NCBI GenBank assembly: GCA_900551155.1
Contig: URVA01000015.1
Location: 1-20,828, forward strand
DNA from: an uncultured Eggerthella sp.
GTDB taxonomy: Bacteria; Actinomycetota; Coriobacteriia; Coriobacteriales; Eggerthellaceae
DNA: 20,828 bases
Reading direction: 5' to 3'
Both the position numbers and the translations under genes were made by a program. Shown one piece after another: positions 1 to 8,989 of the stretch (positions within the stretch are counted from its first letter, which is position 1; each line of letters starts with the position of its first letter). The notes under the pieces are model-generated. The model was not told where the DNA came from. It ran no database searches and saw nothing but the letters and a program-made list of their open reading frames with translations.

Positions 1-1092
1 GAGCCAGTAACTTCTATTCCTTGCACAGTATTACCCTCGACAAGTCCTGCTAACTCCCGCGTATCTCTACCTGAGTTATGCACTGCATACAAGCAAGCAT
101 TATCTCCTTATTTGGAGTTTGACCCCGAATACCCCGTTCTTGATGTTCCTGAAGTGGTGCGCCTCGAACAATCAATCGCTTCATCAGGCACTTCGCTCTA
201 CACCCTTATGCATCGTGCAGGAAGATTTTTAGCATACGAAGCTAAGAAATATTTAGAACAAGAATCTTGCCACAGAGAATCTGAACACAATGGAACAACG
301 CACAATAAAACTGAATGTAGCGAAACAAACCGCAACGAACCCGAGCGCGACGAAGCAGCATCGGACCAAAACCAATTCCACACCCCAATGCCAAACCAGC
401 TACACGTCTCAATACTATGCGGGCACGGAAACAATGGCGGCGATGGCTGGGTTGCAGCAGACTATTTGGCAAAAGCAGGCTATCACGTTGATTTGATTTC
501 TTCTGTTTCCGCGCAAGAAATAAAAGCGGAACCAGCGCACACCACTGCTTGCGAAATTGAACGGGAGATTGAATGCGATATAAAACACGAAATTGATTGC
601 AATACAGAACGAGAAATTAAATGCGAAATCGAGCGCGATTCAGAGCGCAAAATTAAAGGCAAAGCAGGACGTAAAACCATAACTTCGCCCAAGAGCAAAC
701 AGGCAATTCGCCTGCTTATTAATCCAACCAATGAAGAAGTAGAAGCATCCCTTTCAAAAGCAGATCTTATTATTGATGCAATTCTAGGTACAGGATTTTC
801 AGGCGATACCGTACGCGAGCCTTTTTCTACCTGGATTACCCTTACCAATCAGCAAAAGGCACGTGAAGAAGTATGCAACACTAATCCCACTCACAGCACA
901 CGCAATGCATGCATTATTGCGGCGGATGTTGCCAGTGGCTTTTCGGCGCAAATAGGCACAGCGGCAACTCCTTGCATCGTGGCAGATCACACCGTAACCA
1001 TGATCACTTTAAAAACAGGGCTTGTTCAACCAAACGCCAAAACCTATTGCGGCACAATTCGTGTTGCTCCCTTGGCACTTTTTGACCTATAA
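1..1092 (+). CDS. nnrE: NAD(P)H-hydrate epimerase (YjeF N-terminal domain), 5'-partial
   Basis: Predicted to epimerise the R form of damaged hydrated NADH/NADPH to the S form, which a dehydratase then repairs. Seen: the YjeF_N order of motifs, GNNGGDG at 427-447, DAILGTG at 775-795 and a D-V-A-S-G version of the usual DxPSG motif at 925-939, followed by the TVTMITLKTGLV strand. The usual Pro of DxPSG is Ala here. Two low-complexity charged insertions interrupt the fold: one before GNNGGDG (about 260-400) and one after it (about 520-700), the latter holding nine tandem tetrapeptides. The frame has no stop from base 1. The only start codon in the window in this frame is TTG at 112, which lacks a Shine-Dalgarno site, so I treat the gene as continuing leftward with an N-terminal extension or another domain. 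The dehydratase (NnrD) domain is not present downstream. Family call fairly sure; start unresolved. Confidence 0.8.
   Translation, partial: EPVTSIPCTVLPSTSPANSRVSLPELCTAYKQALSPYLEFDPEYPVLDVPEVVRLEQSIASSGTSLYTLMHRAGRFLAYEAKKYLEQESCHRESEHNGTTHNKTECSETNRNEPERDEAASDQNQFHTPMPNQLHVSILCGHGNNGGDGWVAADYLAKAGYHVDLISSVSAQEIKAEPAHTTACEIEREIECDIKHEIDCNTEREIKCEIERDSERKIKGKAGRKTITSPKSKQAIRLLINPTNEEVEASLSKADLIIDAILGTGFSGDTVREPFSTWITLTNQQKAREEVCNTNPTHSTRNACIIAADVASGFSAQIGTAATPCIVADHTVTMITLKTGLVQPNAKTYCGTIRVAPLALFDL
550..657 (+). repeat. Nine tandem 12-bp units coding for charged tetrapeptides
   Basis: Nine consecutive four-codon units inside nnrE follow the pattern [C/R/H]-[E/D/N]-[I/T/S]-[E/K/D], for example CEIE, REIE, CDIK and HEID. 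The units are degenerate at DNA level but keep exact 12-bp phase. The segment sits where canonical NnrE proteins have a short loop, so it is probably an expanded surface loop or helix. Confidence 0.85.
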
Positions 1093-1227
1093 ACCCAGTT
1101 TTTTCCGATTTTCGGCACCACCCTGCAGAAAAACCCCGAAAGTGAGAGACTCGGAAGTAGCCAACGCAAACCAATCTCGAGAAAATTATCGTTAATTACA
1201 TAAATTTGATGCTTTATACGCTTTCCT

Positions 1228-1263
1228 AAAAAGAAGAGAGCCTCTTTCAACAAGAGACTCTCT
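1228..1263 (-). terminator. Possible second rho-independent terminator for asd
   Basis: An 11-bp stem with one mismatch has arms 1235-1246 and 1252-1263 and a 5-nt loop. Read on the minus strand it is followed by TCTTTTT (complement of 1228-1234). On the plus strand no T-run follows, so it would act on transcripts from asd, downstream of the better terminator at 1303-1335. Confidence 0.5.
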
Positions 1264-1302
1264 CACAAACCGCGTTTTTCTACAGGGTACCCCCTTATTT
1301 TG

Positions 1303-1335
1303 GAAAAAAGTAGCCAGCATTAGCTGCGGCTACTT
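1303..1335 (-). terminator. Rho-independent terminator of asd
   Basis: An 8-bp perfect stem, AAGTAGCC (1308-1315) with GGCTACTT (1328-1335), closes a 12-nt loop. On the minus strand it runs directly into six T residues (complement of 1304-1309). It lies about 70 nt beyond the asd stop codon, in the convergent gap between nnrE and asd. Confidence 0.8.
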
Positions 1336-1406
1336 ATTGAGCTTATTTTGCTGGCAAAACGAATGCGAGCCAGGATTGGCGCAGGTAACAAAAGTGGCAA
1401 CCATGC

Positions 1407-2459
1407 TTATTCTGCTGACTGAGGCAAAAGCAGCAGAGCAATCTGGGTAGCATTCAATGCCGCACCCTTGCGAATCTGGTCCGCAACATTCCAGAAAGCG
1501 ATACCGTTTTCTACGGATGGATCCTTGCGAATACGACCAACAAAGGCGCCGTCAGTACCTGCCAGCAAACCTGGCATTGGATATACGTTATTCGCAATAT
1601 CGTCCATTACCGTAATGCCTGGTGCCGCTTCAAGAGCAGCGCGTGCTTGCTCAACGCTTACTGGACCTTCAAATTCGACATTAATTGATTCGCCATGGCA
1701 ACGAAGAACAGGTACACGTACGCACGTTGCTGCAACCTGAATGTTTTCATCCCCCATAATCTTCTTGGTTTCAACTACCATCTTCCATTCTTCTTTTGTG
1801 GAAGCATCATCCAAGAACACATCAATATGAGGAATGCAGTTAAAAGCAATCTGATGAGCAAATGCATCAACCGTTAACTCTTCCCCGTCAAGGAACTGAC
1901 GAGTTTGTGCATACAATTCGTCCATTGCCTTAGCACCAGCGCCCGATGCTGCCTGGTAAGTAGAAACAACGACACGCGTAATGCGAGACAGATCATACAA
2001 AGGCTTTAAGGCTGCTACCATCTGAATAGTAGAACAGTTTGGATTAGCAATTACTCCGTTGTGCCATTCAATATCCTGAGGATTTACCTCTGGCACAATC
2101 AGAGGAACATCTTCGTCCATGCGGAATGCACTTGAATTGTCGATCATAATAGCGCCCGCATCCACCACAGTCTGGCGGAACTGCTTGGACACTCCTGCAC
2201 CCGCGCTGAACAATGCAATATCAACGCCCTCGAATGCTTCTGGGGTCATTTCCTGTACAGTTAGTTCTCCAGCAGGAACCTGACCGCAACCCTTGAAAGG
2301 AAGCTTCTTTCCTGCAGAACGTGCTGAAGCTAAAGCGCGTACTTCACTTGCAGGGAAATCGAGATCATGAAGAACCTCGAGGAATTCATGACCAACCGCA
2401 CCAGTTGCACCAGCTACTGCTACAACAGGATTGGCAGGTATTTCCTTTGTCCAGGCCAT
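1407..2459 (-). CDS. asd: Aspartate-semialdehyde dehydrogenase
   Basis: Catalyses NADPH-dependent reduction of aspartyl phosphate to aspartate semialdehyde, the branch-point step to diaminopimelate/lysine, threonine and methionine; cytoplasmic. Seen: N-terminal Rossmann motif GATGAVG (residues 17-23), nucleophile Cys142 in NPNCST, and the His255 region RCHGES, in a protein of 350 residues, normal for the bacterial family. An ATG five codons upstream (2474) is in frame, but the AAGGAG Shine-Dalgarno site at 2466-2471 lies 6 nt before the ATG at 2459, so I choose 2459. It stands alone on the minus strand, divergent from gltB, and is followed by terminators. It works with the dapL-like gene and dapF found about 9 kb away. 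No anomaly seen. Confidence 0.96.
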   Translation of the reverse strand: MAWTKEIPANPVVAVAGATGAVGHEFLEVLHDLDFPASEVRALASARSAGKKLPFKGCGQVPAGELTVQEMTPEAFEGVDIALFSAGAGVSKQFRQTVVDAGAIMIDNSSAFRMDEDVPLIVPEVNPQDIEWHNGVIANPNCSTIQMVAALKPLYDLSRITRVVVSTYQAASGAGAKAMDELYAQTRQFLDGEELTVDAFAHQIAFNCIPHIDVFLDDASTKEEWKMVVETKKIMGDENIQVAATCVRVPVLRCHGESINVEFEGPVSVEQARAALEAAPGITVMDDIANNVYPMPGLLAGTDGAFVGRIRKDPSVENGIAFWNVADQIRKGAALNATQIALLLLPQSAE

Positions 2460-2465
2460 AAAAAG

Positions 2466-2471
2466 CTCCTT
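2466..2471 (-). promoter_or_regulatory. Shine-Dalgarno site deciding the asd start
   Basis: AAGGAG on the minus strand lies 6 nt upstream of the ATG at 2459. It overlaps the reading frame that an upstream ATG at 2474 would open, which argues against that start. Confidence 0.8.
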
Positions 2472-2495
2472 CATTCAAGACGTTTTACGTAATGT

Positions 2496-2545
2496 CAATC
2501 ATCATTCTACGTAGCGATAAGTAGCGATACTCGTCATGATGATTG
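2496..2545. promoter_or_regulatory. Inverted repeat enclosing direct repeats upstream of asd
   Basis: CAATCATCAT (2496-2505) and ATGATGATTG (2536-2545) are perfect inverted copies separated by 30 bp. Between them GTAGCGATA occurs twice in tandem, 10 bp apart (2511-2519 and 2521-2529). The position, just upstream of the asd start, suggests an operator or promoter region; no regulator is identified. Confidence 0.5.
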
Positions 2546-2635
2546 GGCTCATGATACTACGCTGCGCTAAAGAGCGCATAAAAACCGCCCGTTTTGAGCA
2601 AATAATTCGGGGAATAGCGCCCCACCAGGATTTTG

Positions 2636-2671
2636 TTAACCAGACCGAAACAAAGCGAAACATTCCGAAAT
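2636..2671 (+). promoter_or_regulatory. GlnR-box-like nitrogen control element upstream of gltB
   Basis: Half-sites TTAAC (2636), GAAAC (2647), GAAAC (2657) and GAAAT (2667) are spaced 11, 10 and 10 bp. The first two match the published actinobacterial GlnR pattern (TnAC, 6-nt spacer, GAAAC). An almost identical array precedes glnA (9033-9069). It ends 34 bp before an AT-rich possible -10 at 2705, a position suitable for an activator. Binding by a GlnR homologue is inference. Confidence 0.55.
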
Positions 2672-2855
2672 CTTCTTTAAACACGCAATTCGCGCAACAA
2701 ATCGTATATAAAACACCCTTTTCATCAGCACATTTCTCTAAAACCTACCACAATACTTTCACCGTCGAATTAACGTAGCTGAAACAAGCATGCAACGATC
2801 AAGACACAGTGCTTCCGTAGAGTAGTACCACCTAAACAGGCGAAAAGAGGTATAC

Positions 2856-5800
2856 ATGAACAGCGAAGCAACGTGCACAACCCCAGCGTGTACTCCCCCA
2901 GCACCATCCACACCCCCAGGAATGTATCGCAGCTCATTCGAACATGACGCCTGCGGTATTGGAGCACTCGCAAACCTAAAGGGCGTGCGCTCCCACCAGA
3001 TGGTCGATGATGCACTATCCGTCCTTGTTAACTTGGAACATCGAGGTGGAGTTGGCCTCGAACCAAACACGGGCGACGGCGCAGGCATCCTCCTTCAGAT
3101 TCCCCATCGTTTCTTCCGCAAGGAAGCACAAAAATACGGCAGCCTGTTGCCCGACGAAGGCAACTATGGCGTAGCTATGCTTTTCTTGCCCACTGACGAT
3201 CATGGCCTTGCTGAAGCCATGCGCGTCTTTGAAGATGGCTGTATCTCCGAAGGTATTCCTCTGCTGTTTTGGCGCGACGTTCCAACCGACGCTCACGACC
3301 TCGATTCGGCAGCGCTTGAGTGCATGCCTACCATCAAGCAGGCATTCCTTGGCCGCCCAGCCGACTGCAAAACCGCAGACGAATTTGAACGCCGCCTCTA
3401 CACCTGTCGTCGCGTAATTGAAAAGCTTGCAAAGCAGACCTACAGCCTTAACGATAAAACCTTCTATGTTTGCTCAATGAGCGCCCGCACTATCGTGTAT
3501 AAAGGCATGCTTATTTCCACACAGATGCGCGGCTTCTTTAAGGACCTCGACGATGCGTCGTGCGAAACCGCTATCGCCCTTGTCCATTCGCGCTATTCCA
3601 CCAACACTACCCCTTCATGGGAGCGCGCTCATCCCAATCGCTATATCGTGCACAACGGCGAAATAAACACCCTGCACTGCAACATCAACTGGACCCGAGC
3701 CCGCGAACCGCATCTTTATTCTCCTGTTATGGGAGACAACCTTACCAAGGTGCTTCCCGTATTCAACGGCGAAGGATCCGACTCGGCAATGCTTGATAAC
3801 ATGCTGGAGTTCATCGTGATGAACGGCCGAAGCCTGCCGCGCGCGGTATCAATGCTACTTCCTGAACCGTGGGATAAAAACCCCGCGCTTTCCAAAAAAC
3901 GAAGCGCCTGGGGCGAATACCAGTCGATGCTCACCGAAGCATGGGAAGGCCCTGCTGCTATTGCCTTTTCCGATGGCCGCATCATGGGCGCGGTGCTCGA
4001 TCGCAATGGGTTGCGCCCCGCACGTTACTACATAACCTCTGATGATCGTCTGATTCTTTCAAGCGAAACAGGCACGCTCGACATTGATCCTTCGAAGATC
4101 TTGAACGCAGGCAGCCTTGGCCCAGGCCAGATGCTGCTTGTTGATCCAGAGGAAGGTCGCGTGCTTTTCGATGACGAAATCAAAGAAAGCCTCGCAAACA
4201 AAGCGCCGTACTTTGATTGGATTAATGCCGAAACACGCAAACTCGAAAGCCTTATTGATCAGACAGGCGAATCGAACGGCAACTTACCTGATACCGACCT
4301 TGCGCTCAGCAAGCGACAAGCAGTACACGGCTATTGCTTCGACGATGTCGAAGAGGCAATTATCCCTATGGCAGAAAAAGGAAAAGCACCCCTCGCTTCG
4401 ATGGGCACCGACACCCCTCTGGCCTGCCTGTCCGAACGCCCGCGCCGCTTCTTCCATTATTTCAACCAGCTTTTTGCGCAGGTGACCAACCCGCCTATTG
4501 ACGCCTTGCGCGAATCACACCTAACTTCAACGCTGCTCTACATTGGCAATCACGGCAATCTTCTTGAAGATGCCCGCACCAATTGCCGTCTGATTCGCCT
4601 TGATAGCCCCATCCTTACGCAGGACGAATTCAATACGCTTGCAGAAATTGACAGGAAAGGCTTCAAGGGCACCAAGCTCTACGCCTCGTATCCCGCAGGC
4701 AAAACCGCAGCGGACACCAACCCCCATGCGCTTCGCGATGCGCTCAACGCGTTGTGCGAACAGGCAGAGCAGGCCATCCGCACAGGCGTAAGTGTTCTTG
4801 CGATTTCGGACCGTGTACCTGAAGGCGAAATACCTATTCCATCCCTTCTTGCGGTTTCGAGCATTCACAACCATCTACTTCGTTGCGGACTGCGCACCCA
4901 AGCCGACCTGATTATCGAATGCGGCGATGCCATTACCGCACACGATTTCGCAACGCTTGTTGGTTATTCCGCATCGGGTATTTGCCCCTACCTTGCCCAC
5001 GACACCATTGCTTCTCTTGCTGATCGCTCTGTTATTTCTATCAGCGCCGAAGAAGCCATTGCAAACTACAACAAAGCAATTCTTTCGGGAATCGTTTCCA
5101 TCATGTCCAAGATGGGCATCTCCACCATGCAGGGTTATCATGCAGCACAGATTTTTGAAGCGGTTGGCCTATCCGAAGAGTTCATCGACACCCACTTTAC
5201 GGGCACGGTAAGTCGTATCGGAGGTCTTTCGGTTGACGATCTTCAGCACGAATGCGACCTGCGCTACGCCGAAGCGCTCGATCAGATGCACTCTCCCGCA
5301 CCTGATCAGCTACCAAGTTCTGGCATCACCACCTGGCGTCCTCGAGGCGAAGAACATTTGATTACACCTGAAGTTATTTCACTTTTGCAGCGCGCCGTAC
5401 GCACCAACGATGCCGCGCTCTTCGACGAATACAGCAAGGCGGTTCACCAAACAGGCCGTACCATCGTGCTGCGCGACCTGCTGGAATTTGTTCCTACACG
5501 CCCATCTATTCCTCTTGAGTCAGTTGAACCAGCTTCCGAAATCGTAAAGCGATTCAACACGGGCGCTATGAGCTACGGCTCCATTTCGAAAGAAGCGCAT
5601 GAATGCCTTGCCATTGCCATGAATCGCTTAGGCGGTCGCTCGAATTCTGGCGAAGGTGGAGAAAACCCCGCACGAGAAACTCCGCTTCCCAATGGCGATA
5701 GCAAGTGCAGTGCCATCAAGCAGATTGCTTCAGGCCGATTCGGCGTAACGAGCCGCTACCTGATGAGCGCCAAGGAACTGCAAATCAAACTTGCTCAGGG

Positions 5801-7508
5801 AGCCAAGCCAGGCGAAGGTGGTCACTTACCCAGCAGCAAAGTATGGCCATGGATTGCACGCACTCGTCGCTCAACGCCCGGCATCGGTCTTATTTCTCCT
5901 CCTCCTCATCACGATATTTATTCGATTGAGGACTTGGCAGAACTTATCTTCGACCTTAAAAACGCCAACCCTCACGCACGCGTTTCGGTAAAGCTTGTTT
6001 CTGAAACGGGTGTTGGCACTATTGCAACTGGCGTTGCAAAAGGTGGTGCCAATAAGATTCTAATTTCTGGATCTAATGGCGGCACGGGCGCAGCACCACG
6101 CGACTCCATTCATCATGCAGGCCTGCCCCTTGAAATGGGCCTGGCTGAAACGCAGCAAACCTTGCTTCAAAACGGCTTGCGCTCTCGCGTCGTTCTAGAA
6201 GCTGACGGCAAGCTTATGGATGGTCGCGACGTTGCCATAGCATGTCTGTTGGGCGCCGAAGAATTCGGATTCGCAACAATGCCCCTTATTGCTATGGGAT
6301 GCCTTATGCAGCGCGACTGCCAGCAAGACACCTGTCCTGTGGGTATTGCAACGCAAAACCGCAGCTTACGTTCTTGCTTCTGCGGAAAACCTGAATATGT
6401 GGTGAACTTCATGATGATGGTGGCCGAACAGCTTCGTACCATCATGGCTACCCTTGGTTTTGCCACCATTGATGAAATGGTCGGGCAGGTAGAATGTCTG
6501 CGCCAGACGAATAATGCGCGAAGCTGGAAGGCAAACCTTATGGACCTTGCCCCTCTTCTGGTAAAGCCTGAAGTGGAATTCGGTCGCGCAATTCCTGTTG
6601 CACATTGCCCCCACTACTTACCAGAAGCACAAGCGCCCAACACGCTTCCGCAGACGCTTGATGCCACTTTGTTTGTTCCTTATACCGAACAAGCCCGCCA
6701 GCATCTTGAACCAATCACCTTCCACGCGGACATCGCCAATATCAATCGCTGCGTTGGCACGATGCTTGGCTCTGTCGTAACCGCATCTCATCCTGAAGGC
6801 ATTCCTGAAGACACCATCACCATTAACTGCACGGGTTCTGGTGGCATGAGCTTCGGAGCATTTTTGCCTCACGGCATAACGCTTTCCATCACGGGCGACA
6901 CCAACGACTACTTCGGCAAGGGTCTCTCGGGCGGCAAGCTTGCCATTACGCCACCAGCGAATGCAACCTATCGCGCCGAAGAAAACATTCTCGTGGGCAA
7001 TGTAGCCTTCTATGGCGCCACCGAAGGCAAGGGCTACGTCAACGGATTAGCAGGCCAGCGTTTTGCAGTTCGCAATTCTGGCGCCGAACTGGTTGTTGAA
7101 GGCGTTGGCGAAAACGGCTGCGAATACATGACGGGCGGCACGGTACTTGTCTTGGGCGAAGTTGGACAAAACTTTGCAGCAGGCATGAGCGGCGGCATAG
7201 CGTATGTCTACGACGAAACAAAAACACTCAAACACCGCTGCAATCTTGAACTGGTAGAACTGGTAGCGCCCACCGCACAGGAACTTGCCACGATTCGCAG
7301 ATTGCTTGAAGAACACGTCGAAGCAACCGCAAGTCCTCTTGGCGCAAAGATGCTCTATCAATTCGAAGACATCGCAGCGCACTTTACCAAGGTAATCCCT
7401 GTCGAATACGCAAAGATGCTCGACCGCATTACCGAATTTGAAGCACAAGGTCACACACGCCAAGAAGCCGAAGAACTTGCCTTTGAAGCAACGAGAATGG
7501 GAGCATAA
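2856..7508 (+). CDS. gltB: Glutamate synthase (NADPH) large subunit
   Basis: Transfers the amide nitrogen of glutamine to 2-oxoglutarate, giving two glutamates; acts with GltD as GOGAT in the cytoplasm. Seen in order: class II glutamine amidotransferase domain with nucleophile Cys33 in HDACGIG (about 33-440), central domain (about 490-800), FMN-binding barrel beginning near FNTGAMSYGSIS (from about 900) with GGRSNSGEGGE, 3Fe-4S ligands Cys1149-x5-Cys1155-x4-Cys1160, and the C-terminal GXGXG helix domain (about 1310-1500). The 1550 residues are usual for the family. The ATG at 2856 follows AGAGG by 5 nt; residues before Cys33 form a Pro/Thr-rich stretch, probably a propeptide removed to expose the cysteine. 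The stop is 2 nt before gltD, so the two are co-transcribed. A GlnR-like element lies upstream. Confidence 0.97.
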   Translation: MNSEATCTTPACTPPAPSTPPGMYRSSFEHDACGIGALANLKGVRSHQMVDDALSVLVNLEHRGGVGLEPNTGDGAGILLQIPHRFFRKEAQKYGSLLPDEGNYGVAMLFLPTDDHGLAEAMRVFEDGCISEGIPLLFWRDVPTDAHDLDSAALECMPTIKQAFLGRPADCKTADEFERRLYTCRRVIEKLAKQTYSLNDKTFYVCSMSARTIVYKGMLISTQMRGFFKDLDDASCETAIALVHSRYSTNTTPSWERAHPNRYIVHNGEINTLHCNINWTRAREPHLYSPVMGDNLTKVLPVFNGEGSDSAMLDNMLEFIVMNGRSLPRAVSMLLPEPWDKNPALSKKRSAWGEYQSMLTEAWEGPAAIAFSDGRIMGAVLDRNGLRPARYYITSDDRLILSSETGTLDIDPSKILNAGSLGPGQMLLVDPEEGRVLFDDEIKESLANKAPYFDWINAETRKLESLIDQTGESNGNLPDTDLALSKRQAVHGYCFDDVEEAIIPMAEKGKAPLASMGTDTPLACLSERPRRFFHYFNQLFAQVTNPPIDALRESHLTSTLLYIGNHGNLLEDARTNCRLIRLDSPILTQDEFNTLAEIDRKGFKGTKLYASYPAGKTAADTNPHALRDALNALCEQAEQAIRTGVSVLAISDRVPEGEIPIPSLLAVSSIHNHLLRCGLRTQADLIIECGDAITAHDFATLVGYSASGICPYLAHDTIASLADRSVISISAEEAIANYNKAILSGIVSIMSKMGISTMQGYHAAQIFEAVGLSEEFIDTHFTGTVSRIGGLSVDDLQHECDLRYAEALDQMHSPAPDQLPSSGITTWRPRGEEHLITPEVISLLQRAVRTNDAALFDEYSKAVHQTGRTIVLRDLLEFVPTRPSIPLESVEPASEIVKRFNTGAMSYGSISKEAHECLAIAMNRLGGRSNSGEGGENPARETPLPNGDSKCSAIKQIASGRFGVTSRYLMSAKELQIKLAQGAKPGEGGHLPSSKVWPWIARTRRSTPGIGLISPPPHHDIYSIEDLAELIFDLKNANPHARVSVKLVSETGVGTIATGVAKGGANKILISGSNGGTGAAPRDSIHHAGLPLEMGLAETQQTLLQNGLRSRVVLEADGKLMDGRDVAIACLLGAEEFGFATMPLIAMGCLMQRDCQQDTCPVGIATQNRSLRSCFCGKPEYVVNFMMMVAEQLRTIMATLGFATIDEMVGQVECLRQTNNARSWKANLMDLAPLLVKPEVEFGRAIPVAHCPHYLPEAQAPNTLPQTLDATLFVPYTEQARQHLEPITFHADIANINRCVGTMLGSVVTASHPEGIPEDTITINCTGSGGMSFGAFLPHGITLSITGDTNDYFGKGLSGGKLAITPPANATYRAEENILVGNVAFYGATEGKGYVNGLAGQRFAVRNSGAELVVEGVGENGCEYMTGGTVLVLGEVGQNFAAGMSGGIAYVYDETKTLKHRCNLELVELVAPTAQELATIRRLLEEHVEATASPLGAKMLYQFEDIAAHFTKVIPVEYAKMLDRITEFEAQGHTRQEAEELAFEATRMGA

Positions 7509-7510
7509 CG

Positions 7511-8989
7511 ATGGGACGAATTGGAGCATTTTTGCAGGTTGATCGCGTCGATCACGCCATTCGGCCTGCCAGTGAATCAATACAAGATTTCGACGATTTC
7601 GTACTACCCCTTACCCTTGATGAGCAGTGCGAGCAAGCAAGCCGTTGCATGAATTGCGGTGTTGCCTTCTGCCAAAGCGGCGTTGCGCTTGGCGGTTCAA
7701 AGCATGCGGTCGGCTGCCCCTTACACAACCTTATTCCCGAAACGAATGATTTGCTTTATCGCCATCGTTTCGAGGAAGCAGCAAAGCGCGTAGCACTTAC
7801 CAACCCCTTCCCTGAATTCACGGGACGCGTTTGTCCTGCACCGTGTGAAGTTGCCTGCAATCTGGGTCTTCATAAAAAACCAGTCACGATTAACGACAAC
7901 GAACGCGCCCTTTCAGATTTTGCGTGGGCACAAGGAATCGACCCACTTGACCAGCCATCCGATGACGCACCCCTCGTAAGCGTTATTGGATCGGGCCCTG
8001 CAGGTTTAACCGTTGCCTGGGAAATGGCGCGCTGCGGCTGGCGAGTAAACGTATACGAAAAGGCCGATCGCCCAGGTGGGTTGCTTATGTATGGCATCCC
8101 CAATATGAAATTGCCCAAGTGGGTTATCGATCGTCGTATCGACCTTATGAAACAAAGCGGAATTCAGTTCTTCTGCAACACCGATGCCAGCGAACATGCC
8201 GAAGAAATTGCACAGGCGTCCGATGCCATCGTACTTGCCATTGGCTCTCGGGTACCCCGCGATGTCAAGCTTGAAGGACGCGAACTTGAAGGTATTCATT
8301 TTGCACTTGAATACCTTACTGAAATAACCAGCGCCCACCTTGAAGAGCGCACCTGTTCGATTACCGCCACAGATAAAGACGTTGTAGTTATTGGCGGCGG
8401 CGACACGGGAAACGACTGCGTTGCAAGTGCCCTGCGCCAAGGTGCGAAAAGCGTCACCCAGGTTATTCGCGCCAAAAAAGCACCTGATACCTGCAACACG
8501 CAAGAGATTTGGCCCGCTGAGCGCAACGTCTTTACACAAGGATACGGTCAGCGAGAAGCAAGCGAACTCTTCGGGCAAGACCCACGCATCTTCTCTACCG
8601 ACACCATTGCCTTTAGCGGAAATGGTCATGTCGAAGCAGTCCACACCCAAGCGCTTTCCTACGAAGGCGGTCGCCATTTGGTCGAAGGAACCGAAAACAG
8701 CATTCCCGCTCAACTGGTCTTAATAGCAAAGGGCTTTACTGGCAGCGACACCTCTGTTTTTGAAGCGTTTGGCGCTTTGCCCACTGATGCTAAAGCATTT
8801 GACGCCCCACCCACGGACAGTGAAACACTAAGCCCTCACTGCGTACGTGCGGCACAAAAAGAAACGAACCGTCCCGCTGTTTTTGTTGCAGGAGATGCAA
8901 ATCTTGGATCAACGCTTGTGGTTAACGCTATTGCCGATGGTCTTGCGTGTGCAAAAGAGCTTATTACCACCTACAAAAATGCGCATTAA
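7511..8989 (+). CDS. gltD: Glutamate synthase small subunit
   Basis: Oxidises NAD(P)H through FAD and passes electrons over iron-sulphur clusters to GltB. Seen: N-terminal cluster ligands Cys46-x2-Cys49-x4-Cys54-x14-Cys69 and Cys108-x3-Cys112-x3-Cys116, FAD-binding VIGSGPAG (about 158-165) followed by EKADRPGG, a second nucleotide fold VVIGGGDTGND (about 292-302) for NAD(P)H, and the C-terminal FAD motif VAGDANLGSTLVVNAIADG. The 492 residues are near the family norm. A short acidic/Pro-containing stretch (nt 8765-8850) before the last motif is longer than the usual loop. GGGAG at the end of gltB serves as ribosome site; the 2-nt gap implies translational coupling. A terminator overlaps its stop codon. 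Confidence 0.96.
   Translation: MGRIGAFLQVDRVDHAIRPASESIQDFDDFVLPLTLDEQCEQASRCMNCGVAFCQSGVALGGSKHAVGCPLHNLIPETNDLLYRHRFEEAAKRVALTNPFPEFTGRVCPAPCEVACNLGLHKKPVTINDNERALSDFAWAQGIDPLDQPSDDAPLVSVIGSGPAGLTVAWEMARCGWRVNVYEKADRPGGLLMYGIPNMKLPKWVIDRRIDLMKQSGIQFFCNTDASEHAEEIAQASDAIVLAIGSRVPRDVKLEGRELEGIHFALEYLTEITSAHLEERTCSITATDKDVVVIGGGDTGNDCVASALRQGAKSVTQVIRAKKAPDTCNTQEIWPAERNVFTQGYGQREASELFGQDPRIFSTDTIAFSGNGHVEAVHTQALSYEGGRHLVEGTENSIPAQLVLIAKGFTGSDTSVFEAFGALPTDAKAFDAPPTDSETLSPHCVRAAQKETNRPAVFVAGDANLGSTLVVNAIADGLACAKELITTYKNAH

Larger units (their letters stand above)
2460..2855. other. Divergent asd/gltB intergenic region
   Basis: No convincing gene. It holds a 10-bp inverted repeat around direct repeats near asd (2496-2545), a short perfect GC hairpin (2563-2578, TGCGCT/AGCGCA with AAAG loop, no T-run either way), a GlnR-like array of half-sites (2636-2671) and an AT-rich TATATAAA stretch (2705-2712) that could be the gltB -10 region. 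Two open frames here (2536-2778 plus, 2502-2684 minus) lack Shine-Dalgarno sites and protein-like character. Confidence 0.6.

Noticed and set aside
2563..2578. Perfect hairpin TGCGCT-AAAG-AGCGCA as a terminator
   Set aside because: No T-run follows on either strand and no gene ends nearby in the right orientation. At most an operator or chance palindrome.
2536..2778. An 80-codon plus-strand frame in the asd/gltB gap
   Set aside because: No ribosome site, no protein-like pattern, and it covers the predicted regulatory elements of gltB.
7047..7580. A 177-codon minus-strand frame across the gltB/gltD junction
   Set aside because: It is the antisense shadow of two strongly recognised genes and has a Cys/Phe-rich composition typical of such shadows.
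8006..8713. A 235-codon minus-strand frame inside gltD
   Set aside because: Antisense to a conserved coding region with clear FAD and NAD(P)H motifs; no ribosome site and no family resemblance.
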